Assembly (NCBI RefSeq): GCF_039543505.1
Contig: NZ_BAABJW010000002.1
Location: forward strand, 744,001 to 808,000
Direction of reading: 5' to 3'
Source: Litoribaculum gwangyangense
GTDB lineage: Bacteria > Bacteroidota > Bacteroidia > Flavobacteriales > Flavobacteriaceae
DNA length: 64,000 bases
Positions 35,868 through 45,202 of this stretch are shown in pieces. Made by a program: the position numbers and the translations under genes. The notes beneath the pieces were generated by a model. It saw nothing but the letters and a program-made list of their open reading frames with translations, ran no database searches and was not told the DNA's origin. Position 1 is the stretch's first letter. Every line of letters begins with the position of its first letter.

Positions 35868-36740
35868 ATGATTTCAATGAAAGGAATTCTTCTGAGTTTG
35901 GTTTCTTTGTTTTATGGAACTATATATTCTCAAAACCCTTATGAACCAGATTTTTCAAAACCGAAAAAAATCAACCATTATAAATTAGTTTGGAATGATG
36001 AATTCAATTATAATGGAAAACCAGATTCTACAAAATGGATTTATGAATATGGCTTTGTTAGAAACGAAGAGTTGCAATGGTATCAGCCAAAAAATGCAAC
36101 ATGCAAAAATGGCGTATTATTAATTGAAGGAAGAAGAGAGATAGTTCAAAATCCAAATTATGTAGCAATAAGTAGCGATTGGAAAGAAAACAGAGAACAT
36201 GCTTATTACACATCAGCCAGTTTAAAAACAGAAGGATTAGCATCATGGAAATACGGTGTTTTTGAAATTAGAGCTCGTATTGATTCTACTCTGAGCTCAT
36301 GGCCAGCTATTTGGACTTTAGGAAATAACAACCCTTGGCCCGCTAATGGTGAAATTGATATTATGGAATTTTATATCAAAAACAACGAACAAAGTATTTT
36401 AGCCAATGCCGCATGGTTGGGGAAATATCCAAGAATCGTTTGGGACAGTAAGGTTATACCTTTAGCTTATTTTTTAAAAAAAGATCCAGATTGGGTTAAA
36501 AAATTTCATATTTGGAGAATGGAATGGGATCAAAATTCAATAAAAATCTACATCGATAATGAGTTGATAAATAAAATATCACAAAAGAAAGCAAAAAATC
36601 CAGACGGCTTTAAACCTTTTAATCAAGAGCATTACTTACTGTTAAATTTAGCAATAGGCTCTAATGGAGGAGATCCAACTGATTCTAAATTTCCTATTAG
36701 TTATGAAGTTGATTATGCAAGAATATATCAAAAAGAATGA
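35868..36740 (+). CDS. GH16 glycoside hydrolase in the galactose operon
   Basis: 290 residues with a Sec signal (MKGILLSLVSLFYGTIYSQ; start at 35868 or, equally, the ATG at 35877). Active site GEIDIMEFYI with nucleophile E162 and acid/base E167. Around it are WPAIWTLGNNNPWPANG and SYEVDYARIYQKE. It differs from the laminarinase at 14975 in the active-site follow-on (EFYIKNNEQ against ENRGQEP), which suggests another substrate. Co-transcription with galK-galT points to a beta-galactose-containing glycan; laminarin or lichenin remain possible. The substrate is inferred only from context. Confidence 0.82.
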   Translation: MISMKGILLSLVSLFYGTIYSQNPYEPDFSKPKKINHYKLVWNDEFNYNGKPDSTKWIYEYGFVRNEELQWYQPKNATCKNGVLLIEGRREIVQNPNYVAISSDWKENREHAYYTSASLKTEGLASWKYGVFEIRARIDSTLSSWPAIWTLGNNNPWPANGEIDIMEFYIKNNEQSILANAAWLGKYPRIVWDSKVIPLAYFLKKDPDWVKKFHIWRMEWDQNSIKIYIDNELINKISQKKAKNPDGFKPFNQEHYLLLNLAIGSNGGDPTDSKFPISYEVDYARIYQKE

Positions 36741-36833
36741 CTTTTCGGTAAAAATTAAATGACAACATACTATTTGATTGTTTTCAAAAGTTATATTTTA
36801 GCCTTTTATTGATTTTTTTATCTAAAACCATTC

Positions 36834-38390
36834 ATGAAACGCTACATCTACTTTATCATTTCACTTGGCTTTTTATTGCTTTGGAGTTCGTGTCGCAAAG
36901 ATTTTGAATTTGTGCCTAGTACTGGTAGTCTTGAATTTTCAAAAGACACGGTTTATTTAGATACAGTTTTTAAAAATATAGGGTCGAGCACTTACAACCT
37001 AAAAGTTTATAATAGAAGCAACAATGATATTTCTATTCCAACGGTAAGATTAGCCTCAGGAGAAACCTCCAACTACAGGTTAAGTGTTGATGGTATAGCA
37101 GGTAAAACATTCGAAAATATTGAAATTCTTGCGAATGATAGTTTGTTTGTTTTTATTGAAACCACCTTTGACACCAATATAACCCCCTTAAATCAATTAC
37201 AGTTTTTGGATACAGATGCTATTGAATTTGATTCAGGTTCCAATCTTCAAAAAGTAGAATTAGTAACCTTGGTTCAAGATGCTATTTTTATTTATCCAGA
37301 CCGAGACTCAAACAAGGTTGTTGAAACTTTAACGCTTAATATTGGTGGGGAATTGGTTGAAACCAATTTACAAGGTCGGGAATTACAGCCATCTGAACTC
37401 ACATTCACAAACGAAAAACCTTATGTTATATATGGTTTTGCCATGGTTCCTGATGGTGAAACTTTAACCATTGAAGCTGGTTCAAGAGTGCATTTTCATG
37501 ATAACTCAGGCATTATCGTTTCAAACGGGGCATCATTAAATATAAATGGTGGTTTTAGTAACGACCAAGAATTACTAGAAAATGAAGTGATTTTTGAAGG
37601 TGACCGGTTGGAACCTAATTTTTCTGAAGTTCCAGGACAATGGGGAACTATTTGGTTTTTAGACGGTAGCATAAATAACTCCATTAATTACGCCACAATA
37701 AAAAATGCCACCGTTGGCGTTTTATGTGATGGTAATCCTAACGAAGTAACAAATAAACTTAATATTACAAATACACAAATTTACAACTCAAGTGCTTTCG
37801 GTATTTTGGGCAGAAATACTTCTATTTCAGGAGAAAATGTTGTAATAAATAATGCAGGCCAATCGTCTTTTGCAGGAACTATTGGCGGGAAATATAATTT
37901 TACGCATTCAACTATTGTAAACTATTGGAATAATGGATTTAGGCAATTACCTTCTGTTCTGCTAAATAATTTTATTGTTGATGAGGAAAACGTAGCAACA
38001 CTCGCAGATTTATCTGAAGCCAATTTTAACAACTGCATTATTTATGGAAATGACAACCCCGAAATACTGTTAGAGGAAATTGAAGACGATGCGGTGTCTT
38101 TTAATTTCAAGTTTACAAACTGCCTAATTCGTTTTCAAGATTCCAATAATAATTTTACAGGACCAAATTACGATTTAAGTGATACCAATCGTTTTGAAGG
38201 GAATATTTTTAATCAAGACCCAAATTTTCTTGATACAGATAAAGATAAATTATTAATAGGTGATGATTCGGCTGCCAATAACCAAGGTTTATTAATCTTT
38301 GCTACTCAAGTTCCTTTTGATATTTTAAATGAAAATAGAACCAGTTCTCCCGATTTGGGGGCCTATCAACATATAACGTTTCCCGAGTAA
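36834..38390 (+). CDS. Lipoprotein with predicted right-handed beta-helix
   Basis: 518 residues. Lipoprotein signal (LLLWSSC). Residues about 35-135 look like an Ig-like/ASH-type beta domain (LEFSKDTVYLDTVFKNIGSS). From about 200 the sequence has short repeating strands typical of a parallel beta-helix (GSRVHFHDNSGIIVSNGASL, NNSINYATIKNATVGVL, NITNTQIYNSSAFGILG). The family is conserved in flavobacteria, but I know no function. It lies 93 bases after the GH16 and is probably a separate unit. No polysaccharide lyase catalytic motif was seen. Confidence 0.6.
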   Translation: MKRYIYFIISLGFLLLWSSCRKDFEFVPSTGSLEFSKDTVYLDTVFKNIGSSTYNLKVYNRSNNDISIPTVRLASGETSNYRLSVDGIAGKTFENIEILANDSLFVFIETTFDTNITPLNQLQFLDTDAIEFDSGSNLQKVELVTLVQDAIFIYPDRDSNKVVETLTLNIGGELVETNLQGRELQPSELTFTNEKPYVIYGFAMVPDGETLTIEAGSRVHFHDNSGIIVSNGASLNINGGFSNDQELLENEVIFEGDRLEPNFSEVPGQWGTIWFLDGSINNSINYATIKNATVGVLCDGNPNEVTNKLNITNTQIYNSSAFGILGRNTSISGENVVINNAGQSSFAGTIGGKYNFTHSTIVNYWNNGFRQLPSVLLNNFIVDEENVATLADLSEANFNNCIIYGNDNPEILLEEIEDDAVSFNFKFTNCLIRFQDSNNNFTGPNYDLSDTNRFEGNIFNQDPNFLDTDKDKLLIGDDSAANNQGLLIFATQVPFDILNENRTSSPDLGAYQHITFPE

Positions 38391-38403
38391 ATTTGACGTA
38401 AAT

Positions 38404-38431
38404 AAAAAATCCTGTTTTCACAGGATTTTTT
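38404..38431. terminator. Bidirectional terminator between convergent genes
   Basis: Perfect 12-bp stem AAAAAATCCTGT/ACAGGATTTTTT with a TTTC loop, between the beta-helix lipoprotein gene and glyA. Confidence 0.9.
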
Positions 38432-38453
38432 ATGACCTATTTTATATCAATGA

Positions 38454-39725
38454 CTAAACAAATAAAGGTTTGTCTTTCATAATCGTATTCACACTTGCTT
38501 TAACAGCTCTTAAAACAGCTTCATTATCATAGTTGGTAATTACATCATCAATCAAATCAACTATAGCAGCCATATCGGTTTCTTTTAGTCCACGAGTGGT
38601 GATGGCAGCAGTTCCTAAACGGATTCCAGAAGTTACAAATGGCGATTTATCATCGAAAGGTACCATATTTTTATTGGCAGTGATATCAGCTTTTACTAGA
38701 GCCTGTTCCGCATCTTTACCTGATACATTCTTATTTCTTAAATCTATCAACATCATGTGGTTATCTGTACCCCCTGAAATAATATGATAGTTTTTAGAAA
38801 CTAAAGCATTAGCCATCGCGTTAGCATTCTTTTTTACTTGTAATTGGTAATGCAAAAAGTCATCGGTTAAGGCCTCCCCAAAAGCAATGGCTTTGGCTGC
38901 AATTATATGCTCTAATGGACCTCCTTGATTCCCTGGAAAAACAGCCGAATCTAATAACGATGACATTTTTTTCAAACTGCCGTTTTTTAATGTCTGACCA
39001 AAAGGATTATCAAAATCTTTTCCCATCATAATCATTCCTCCTCTTGGACCTCTTAGAGTTTTGTGCGTAGTTGTTGTCACTATATGACAATGAGGTAGCG
39101 GGTCGTTCAAAATTCCCTTGGCAATTAATCCAGCAGGATGCGAAATATCCGCCAATAATATAGCACCAACACGATCAGCTATCTCTCTGAAACGTTTAAA
39201 ATCTATATCACGGGAATACGCAGAAGCACCAGCAATAATTAATTTTGGCTGCTCCTTTATGGCGATGTCTTGAATTTTATCATAATTTAACACTCCTGTC
39301 TCTTCCTCTACTCCATAGAACGACGGCACATACAATTTGCCAGAAAAATTAACAGGTGACCCATGTGTTAAATGACCTCCATGGGATAAATCAAAACCTA
39401 GAATTTTATCTCCAGTATTCAAACAGGCGTGATAAACTGCCGTATTTGCTTGACTTCCAGAGTGTGGCTGTACGTTTACATATTCTGCTCCAAACAAAGT
39501 TTTAGCCCTATCAATAGCTATTTGCTCAACTTCATCAACCACCTCACAACCTCCATAGTAACGTTTCCCAGGATAACCCTCAGCATATTTATTGGTTAAA
39601 ACAGAACCTGCTGCTTCCATAACTTGTTCACTAACAAAATTCTCGGATGCTATCAGTTCTATACCATGGAGTTGGCGTTCTTTTTCAGCTTTAATAAGTT
39701 CAAAAATTTGTTCGTCGCGTTGCAT
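38454..39725 (-). CDS. glyA: Serine hydroxymethyltransferase
   Basis: 423 residues. PLP-binding Lys in TTTTHKTLRGPRGG, the N-terminal motif LIASENFVSEQVMEAAGS and the GYPGKRYYGGCEVVD loop are all canonical. It converts serine and tetrahydrofolate to glycine and methylene-tetrahydrofolate. A TATTTTTG -7 box on the minus strand (39760-39753) lies about 27 bases before the ATG. It is transcribed alone. Confidence 0.98.
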   Translation of the reverse strand: MQRDEQIFELIKAEKERQLHGIELIASENFVSEQVMEAAGSVLTNKYAEGYPGKRYYGGCEVVDEVEQIAIDRAKTLFGAEYVNVQPHSGSQANTAVYHACLNTGDKILGFDLSHGGHLTHGSPVNFSGKLYVPSFYGVEEETGVLNYDKIQDIAIKEQPKLIIAGASAYSRDIDFKRFREIADRVGAILLADISHPAGLIAKGILNDPLPHCHIVTTTTHKTLRGPRGGMIMMGKDFDNPFGQTLKNGSLKKMSSLLDSAVFPGNQGGPLEHIIAAKAIAFGEALTDDFLHYQLQVKKNANAMANALVSKNYHIISGGTDNHMMLIDLRNKNVSGKDAEQALVKADITANKNMVPFDDKSPFVTSGIRLGTAAITTRGLKETDMAAIVDLIDDVITNYDNEAVLRAVKASVNTIMKDKPLFV

Positions 39726-39752
39726 AAATTTAATATCTTGTTAAATGTTGGG

Positions 39753-39760
39753 CAAAAATA
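39753..39760 (-). promoter_or_regulatory. Candidate -7 box of glyA
   Basis: TATTTTTG on the minus strand matches TAnnTTTG and lies about 27 bases upstream of the glyA ATG. No clear -33 TTG was found. Confidence 0.35.
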
Positions 39761-39884
39761 GGAAATACATTAGTTAAATTCATTAAAAAATATATATTTA
39801 CCAGTAAGTTTTTAACCAATTTATTAACGATTAAAGAAAACTTAAATTTTAAGTAATTTTTTCTATTAAAATGAAAAAAATGTG

Positions 39885-39892
39885 TAGGTTTG
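39885..39892 (+). promoter_or_regulatory. Candidate -7 box of fumarylacetoacetase gene
   Basis: TAGGTTTG matches TAnnTTTG and lies 34 bases before the ATG at 39927. No clear -33 element. Confidence 0.4.
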
Positions 39893-39926
39893 AATACAAA
39901 TTAATATACTAAACAAGACATAAGTT

Positions 39927-41210
39927 ATGCCATTATCAGCTAACAACCCAGATAGAAAGTCGTGGTTACACGTCGATAAAAATTCTGATTTCCCCATTCA
40001 AAATATACCCTTTGGGGTATTTTTAACCCGTGATGATATCATTACAATTGGTACTAGAATTGGAGATACAGCTATCGATTTGGGAGCTTTACACCAATTA
40101 GGGTATTTTGATGGTATTCCTTTAACAGATGATATTTTCCTACAAGATACTTTAAATGATTTTATTGCTGATGGCCGCAAAACTTGGCGTGCAGTAAGAA
40201 ATAGAATTGCTCATATTTTTGATAGTAATAATGACGCATTAAAACAAAATAAACATCACAAAGAAATTGTTTTATTTCGTTTAGATGAAATTGAAATGCA
40301 ATTACCTGTTCAAATAGGTGATTATACAGATTTTTACTCTAGTATCGAGCACGCTACCAATGTAGGAAGCATGTTCAGAGACCCAGATAACGCATTATTA
40401 CCAAACTGGTTGCATATTCCTGTTGGCTATCATGGAAGAAGTTCATCCATCATTCCTTCTGGGATTCCTATACACCGCCCACAAGGACAAACGCTTCCTA
40501 ATGAGGCTACTGAACCCGTTTTTGGACCTAGTAAATTAGTGGATTTTGAATTGGAAATGGCTTTCATAACTACCGATGCTAATGATTTAGGTGAACCTAT
40601 CCCTATTGAGGAAGCTGAAGAATACATCTTCGGATTGGTACTATTGAATGACTGGAGTGCCCGTGATATTCAAAAATGGGAATATGTCCCATTAGGGCCA
40701 TTTTTAGCCAAAAACTTCGCAACCTCGATTTCACCTTGGATTGTAACTTTGGATGCTTTAGAACCCTATCGTGTGGAAGGCCCTAAACCATTAAAACCAC
40801 AATTACCTTATTTGCAATACAAAGGTAAAAAGAGTTATGACATCAATTTAGAAGTAGCAATTCGTCCTAAAGGAGCTAAGGAAACCGTGGTAAGTAATTC
40901 CAATTTTAAATATATGTATTGGAATATGGTGCAACAATTGGCGCATCACACTGTAAATGGATGTCCCGTAAATTCTGGTGATATGATGGGTAGTGGCACT
41001 ATTTCTGGGCCAACACCCGATTCTTATGGCTCTATGCTTGAATTGACTTGGAAAGGTGAAAAACCAATAAAAATGAAAGATGGTAGTGAGCGTAAATTCA
41101 TCAACGATAATGATACTGTAATTATGCGTGGTTATTGTGAAAAAGATGGTACCCGTATAGGCTTTGGCGAGGTTTCAAATAAATTACTACCTGTTTACAA
41201 GAAAAAGTAA
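39927..41210 (+). CDS. fahA: Fumarylacetoacetase
   Basis: 427 residues, full length. Contains the N-terminal beta domain and the FAH core with HIPVGYHGRSSSI, the metal-binding EATEPVFGPSKLVDFELEM region (quoted in part: DFELEMAF), and LNDWSARDIQKWEY. It splits fumarylacetoacetate into fumarate and acetoacetate, the last step of tyrosine degradation. No other tyrosine-degradation gene is in the window. Confidence 0.96.
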   Translation: MPLSANNPDRKSWLHVDKNSDFPIQNIPFGVFLTRDDIITIGTRIGDTAIDLGALHQLGYFDGIPLTDDIFLQDTLNDFIADGRKTWRAVRNRIAHIFDSNNDALKQNKHHKEIVLFRLDEIEMQLPVQIGDYTDFYSSIEHATNVGSMFRDPDNALLPNWLHIPVGYHGRSSSIIPSGIPIHRPQGQTLPNEATEPVFGPSKLVDFELEMAFITTDANDLGEPIPIEEAEEYIFGLVLLNDWSARDIQKWEYVPLGPFLAKNFATSISPWIVTLDALEPYRVEGPKPLKPQLPYLQYKGKKSYDINLEVAIRPKGAKETVVSNSNFKYMYWNMVQQLAHHTVNGCPVNSGDMMGSGTISGPTPDSYGSMLELTWKGEKPIKMKDGSERKFINDNDTVIMRGYCEKDGTRIGFGEVSNKLLPVYKKK

Positions 41211-41334
41211 GATTAAGATTACTTAAAATAATTGATTTTTACATTTTATCGTATTTATTAGTATTTTATCTGGTATTTTAGTATTTTGGCACCCTTATTG
41301 AAAGCAAATGCCAATACACCAAAATCTAAAACAC

Positions 41335-42510
41335 ATGAAAAAAATACTACTCTCTACATTAGTTTTATTAGTTACACTATCGTGCAGCACTAGTAAAAAA
41401 ATTGAAAAAGCGGTAAGCATTGGAAATTATGACCAGGCCATTTATGATGCGATAGGCAAATTACGAACTAATAAAGACAAAAAAGGAAAAGCAGATTTTA
41501 TTGCTATGCTTCACGAAGCCTACAATAAAGCTACAGAGCGTGACTTGAGTAATATCGATTTTCTAAAAAAGGATAATAATACTGAAAATTACATCCGTAT
41601 TTATGATGCATATGTTGGTTTGGATGACAGACAAGAACGTATAAAACCATTATTGCCTTTATATTTAAATGGTAGGGAAGTTTCATTTAAATTCAACAAT
41701 TATAACAGTCAAATTATTAGTTTTAAAAATGATGCTTCAGAGCAACTCTACAGTAATGCTAAAGTGTTATTGAATTCCAATAATAAATTAGATTTTAGAA
41801 CAGCATTTCAATATTTAAAAGAAATTGAAGATATTAACCCAAATTATAAAGACGTGCGCAATTTAATGGAAGTTGCCCATCAAAAAGGTACTGATTTTGT
41901 TTTAGTGAATATGGTAAACGATACAAGAAAAGTAATCCCCACAAGATTGGAAAATGATTTATTAAACTTTAGTAGTTATGGTCTCAATAATTTTTGGGCT
42001 GTATATCACAGTTCACCAGAAGACAATGTATCCTATGATTATCATATGCGTGTTAACCTTAGAGATATAAATATATCACCAGAGCAAATTAAAGAGCGTC
42101 AAATTATTAAGGAAAAACAAATTGCCGATGGTAAAAAAGAGTTAATTGAAAATGGAAAAGTTGTTAAAGACAGTCTTGGAAATGTTATAAAAGTGGATAA
42201 TTTAAAAATGGTACGTTGTGAATATTATGAGTTTATACAGTTTAAAGCTTCCCAAGTAACTGGAAATGTAGAATATGTTAATGTAAAAACGAATCAATTA
42301 GTGGATGCATTCCCCGTAACTAGTGAATTTGTATTTGAACATATCTATGCCACCTCAAGAGGAGATAGACGTGCTTTAGACACGAACTTAATACCATTTT
42401 TGGAGAGACGCGCTGTCCCCTTTCCAACAGAAGAACAAATGATTTATGACACAGGTGAGGATTTAAAACTCCAATTAAAGAATATTATTAATTCATATAC
42501 ATTGAATTAA
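41335..42510 (+). CDS. Uncharacterised flavobacterial lipoprotein
   Basis: 391 residues from the ATG at 41335. A reading from 41308 adds nine residues before the lipoprotein signal (MKKILLSTLVLLVTLSC), so the later start is preferred. The mature protein begins with helical, TPR-like sequence (KAVSIGNYDQAIYDAIGKL, ATERDLSNIDFLKKDN, FRTAFQYLKEIEDINPNYKD). A charged strand-rich middle follows (EKQIADGKKELIENGKVVKD), then a beta segment (GNVEYVNVKTNQLVDAFPVT). I do not recognise a family with known function. It is probably anchored in an envelope membrane facing the periplasm. Confidence 0.6.
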   Translation: MKKILLSTLVLLVTLSCSTSKKIEKAVSIGNYDQAIYDAIGKLRTNKDKKGKADFIAMLHEAYNKATERDLSNIDFLKKDNNTENYIRIYDAYVGLDDRQERIKPLLPLYLNGREVSFKFNNYNSQIISFKNDASEQLYSNAKVLLNSNNKLDFRTAFQYLKEIEDINPNYKDVRNLMEVAHQKGTDFVLVNMVNDTRKVIPTRLENDLLNFSSYGLNNFWAVYHSSPEDNVSYDYHMRVNLRDINISPEQIKERQIIKEKQIADGKKELIENGKVVKDSLGNVIKVDNLKMVRCEYYEFIQFKASQVTGNVEYVNVKTNQLVDAFPVTSEFVFEHIYATSRGDRRALDTNLIPFLERRAVPFPTEEQMIYDTGEDLKLQLKNIINSYTLN

Positions 42511-42598
42511 AGATATTTTTTAACAAAAACTTACAAATTACCTTGTGTGTTTAAAGGATTAAAATTACTTTAGAGCATATTAATCTAAAACTAACCAA

Positions 42599-42742
42599 AT
42601 GGAAGCATATTGCGTAAAATGTAAGTCAAAAAAAGAAATGAAAGATGCCGCTGAAACTACTATGAAAAACGGTAGAAAAGCCATGAAGGGTAAATGTCCA
42701 ACATGTGGAACCGGCATGTTCAGAATTATGGGAAAAGCATAA
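42599..42742 (+). CDS. Small DUF5679-like zinc-ribbon protein
   Basis: 47 residues (MEAYCVKCKSKKEMKDAAET and onward, ending GMFRIMGKA). Two CxxC pairs, CVKC and CPTC, about 29 residues apart form a predicted zinc ribbon. The conserved KNGRKAMKGKCP link is typical of DUF5679 proteins, which are widespread and uncharacterised. It stands 88 bases after the preceding gene and ends at a strong terminator 22 bases later. Frame and start are unambiguous despite its small size. Confidence 0.8.
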   Translation: MEAYCVKCKSKKEMKDAAETTMKNGRKAMKGKCPTCGTGMFRIMGKA

Positions 42743-42764
42743 GTATTCTTTTCTTAATGAAAAT

Positions 42765-42795
42765 AAAAAACTCCAAATATTTTAGGAGTTTTTTT
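42765..42795 (+). terminator. Rho-independent terminator
   Basis: AAAAAACTCC (42765-42774) pairs with GGAGTTTTTT (42785-42794), 10-base loop and T tract, just after the small zinc-ribbon gene. Confidence 0.85.
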
Positions 42796-43015
42796 ATGTG
42801 TTAATCTTAAGTCCATAACTGTATTTTAATATTCATTGTTTGGGTTGGCTATCATGAGTTCAAAATTCTTACTGATCTAAATGTTTGAAAAATTACAATT
42901 AGTTTTAAGGATAGGAACTAAAAAAATTATAATTTAATTTTTTTCTTAAATCGCTTGCGAACTTATTTGCATACAACTAATTAACTAATTTTAGTTATTT
43001 ACCTAACTAGAGCTA

Positions 43016-44731
43016 TTAAAAAGGGGCATTACATGTAATGGTTTGTATTTTTTTAGTTACCGGATGTATAAAAGTGAGGCTTTCAGCATGTAAATACAAA
43101 CGCTTTGCTTTCGTGCCATAAAGGTCATCTCCAACAATAGGGGTTTTCAAACCTTGGCTATGCGCCGCATGTACCCTTAATTGATGGGTACGCCCTGTAA
43201 CCGGATAAAAATGAATACGTGTTACTCCGTTTTCAGCGGTAATTACCTTATATTTAGTAATGGCCTGTTTACCATATTGGTAACATACCAATTGTTGTGG
43301 TCGGTTATCTAAATCGACTCTTAATGGTAAATTTATAGTTCCCTCAGTATTGGGTATAACACCGTCTAACAATGCCACGTAACGTTTTTTTATACTACGC
43401 TCTATAAACTGTTTTTGTAATTGTTTATGAATATGAATACTTTTAGCAACTAATAGTAAACCAGAGGTAGACATATCTAATCTGTGCAACAACAATGGTC
43501 CTGAAGCGTTAGGCAAATAGGCTTGCATTTTGGTAAGTACTGAATTGGATATAGTTTTACCAGGTACCGACAGAAACTCATGTGGCTTGTTTACTAGTAA
43601 CAAAAAGTCGTCTTCGTAGATGATTTCTAATGCTGGTTCGTGTGAAATCGCCTGCTCAATCGGGTTTATGTCAACGTTTAAACCTTGCATCATAAACCCT
43701 AAAATAGGTTCGCATTTACTCCGACAAGATGGGTAAAATTGTTTATGTTTACGCACTTGGGATTTTGGTGATGCACCCCACCAAAACTCTGCCATTGCAA
43801 TGGGTTTTAAATTATTTTTATAGGCGTATTGAAACAATTTAGGTGCCGCACATTCACCGCTGCCTGCTGGGGGAATTGGTGATGATGTATTTTTAAAAAT
43901 ATCAAGCAAATCTTTACTTTCTCCTCTTGAATTTAAAAATTGGTATTGTTCGTGTATCCGTTTTTGAAGTGATGCCGACAAATTAGCTCGATAGACTTTT
44001 AAATCATTTATAGGGGTTTTCAAAACCTCTAAATGATCTTCTAATTCTTTAATATTCTGTTCCCAATAACGTTTTAAATGCTTTAATTTAACTTGATAAC
44101 TAATACTTTGAGCTTTTAAATTTTTTAAAAGTTCGTTATAAGCTATCGAATCTAAACAATCTTCCATGGTTTCTCTTTGCTGATCTCTCAGCTTTTTTTC
44201 CAGCTTAATTTTTGCCTTTAAGGATTTTAATTCGGTTTCAAAAATGCTTTTCGCCTCCATTAATTTACGTTTCGCATTTTGTAATTGGCTGGAATGCTCT
44301 AAAACATCAATTTCAGTATTTATTGTATTTAATTCAGCTTCACCTTTTTTATAAAAACCAGTTACATTTAAGGTATTATATACTGTCGGCACAAAGCCTT
44401 TAACGTCATTACTATCAGCAAGTTTACCGGAAAATGCTGCTAAATACCCTAAATCTCCTTGGGTGTTTTTAACAACCATAACTCCAAACATCTTACCAAT
44501 TACCATTCCTGTTTGCTCCGCATTTAAGCCAAAATTATGTATGAAATCAATTTGCGTTTCCAAATATGATTGTAAATCTTTTGCTGCTAAAACACTTAAC
44601 TCATGAGGTTCATAATAAAAAGGGAACGTAAATTTTTCAGGCAATGATAGGGCCGTATTAATTTTTAAGGGGTGGAATAATAACGAGCTAAATGGATGCA
44701 TAGTTGATTCACAAACCTTGCAAAGAAACAA
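43016..44731 (-). CDS. RluA-family pseudouridine synthase with long N-terminal extension
   Basis: 571 residues. The C-terminal about 230 residues are an RluA catalytic domain (LLHRLDMSTSGLLLVAKS with the catalytic Asp, HQLRVHAAHSQGL). The first about 320 residues include a long charged coiled coil (about 140-270) and a Cys-containing segment (GECAAPKLFQYAY, YPSCRSKCEPIL). It modifies uridine in rRNA or tRNA. The extended form is known in flavobacteria, but the role of the extension is unclear. The ATG at 44701 is an alternative start, ten residues shorter. Confidence 0.88.
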   Translation of the reverse strand: MFLCKVCESTMHPFSSLLFHPLKINTALSLPEKFTFPFYYEPHELSVLAAKDLQSYLETQIDFIHNFGLNAEQTGMVIGKMFGVMVVKNTQGDLGYLAAFSGKLADSNDVKGFVPTVYNTLNVTGFYKKGEAELNTINTEIDVLEHSSQLQNAKRKLMEAKSIFETELKSLKAKIKLEKKLRDQQRETMEDCLDSIAYNELLKNLKAQSISYQVKLKHLKRYWEQNIKELEDHLEVLKTPINDLKVYRANLSASLQKRIHEQYQFLNSRGESKDLLDIFKNTSSPIPPAGSGECAAPKLFQYAYKNNLKPIAMAEFWWGASPKSQVRKHKQFYPSCRSKCEPILGFMMQGLNVDINPIEQAISHEPALEIIYEDDFLLLVNKPHEFLSVPGKTISNSVLTKMQAYLPNASGPLLLHRLDMSTSGLLLVAKSIHIHKQLQKQFIERSIKKRYVALLDGVIPNTEGTINLPLRVDLDNRPQQLVCYQYGKQAITKYKVITAENGVTRIHFYPVTGRTHQLRVHAAHSQGLKTPIVGDDLYGTKAKRLYLHAESLTFIHPVTKKIQTITCNAPF

Positions 44732-44772
44732 ATTTTTAATTAGCTGTAAATAACTAAAATTACCACGGAGGT

Positions 44773-45180
44773 TTAGTTTTCCAAAAAATCTCCAGATACA
44801 ATTTGATGTAAATCTGTAATGGATTGGTTATAAAGATACACCCATGTTTTTATTTGGGTACCATTGTTTAAAAAAGTATCAATTAATTTCCTTTTATAAA
44901 GGTGCGGTTTGGGGTAGAGTGCTCCAATACCTTCGTAATCATCTAAAACTCTAAAAACGTATTTTGGGTTTTCAATTTTATAAACCATCCCAAATACTTT
45001 TTCTGAAGTATTATCACTAATTACTGCTCCAGGATACCACGATACTCGGTATAATTTACCATAAAAATATCCTTTCCCTTTTAAAACAGCATGAGAATGC
45101 AAAAACGATGACATCTCATTATCAACATCTTTTAATAGGGTGCCGTAAACAAAAAGATAACTTAATAAATTTTCGGACAT
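44773..45180 (-). CDS. Gamma-glutamylcyclotransferase-like (AIG2/GGCT) protein
   Basis: 135 residues. Opens with FVYGTLLKD, the substrate-binding YGTL loop of the family, and has the presumed catalytic Glu in VLDDYEGIG. Known relatives release 5-oxoproline from gamma-glutamyl amines or peptides; many bacterial members remain untested. It is downstream (minus strand) of the MltF-like gene by 22 bases. Confidence 0.85.
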   Translation of the reverse strand: MSENLLSYLFVYGTLLKDVDNEMSSFLHSHAVLKGKGYFYGKLYRVSWYPGAVISDNTSEKVFGMVYKIENPKYVFRVLDDYEGIGALYPKPHLYKRKLIDTFLNNGTQIKTWVYLYNQSITDLHQIVSGDFLEN

Positions 45181-45202
45181 GGTTTAAACTTACCTGTAAA
45201 AG

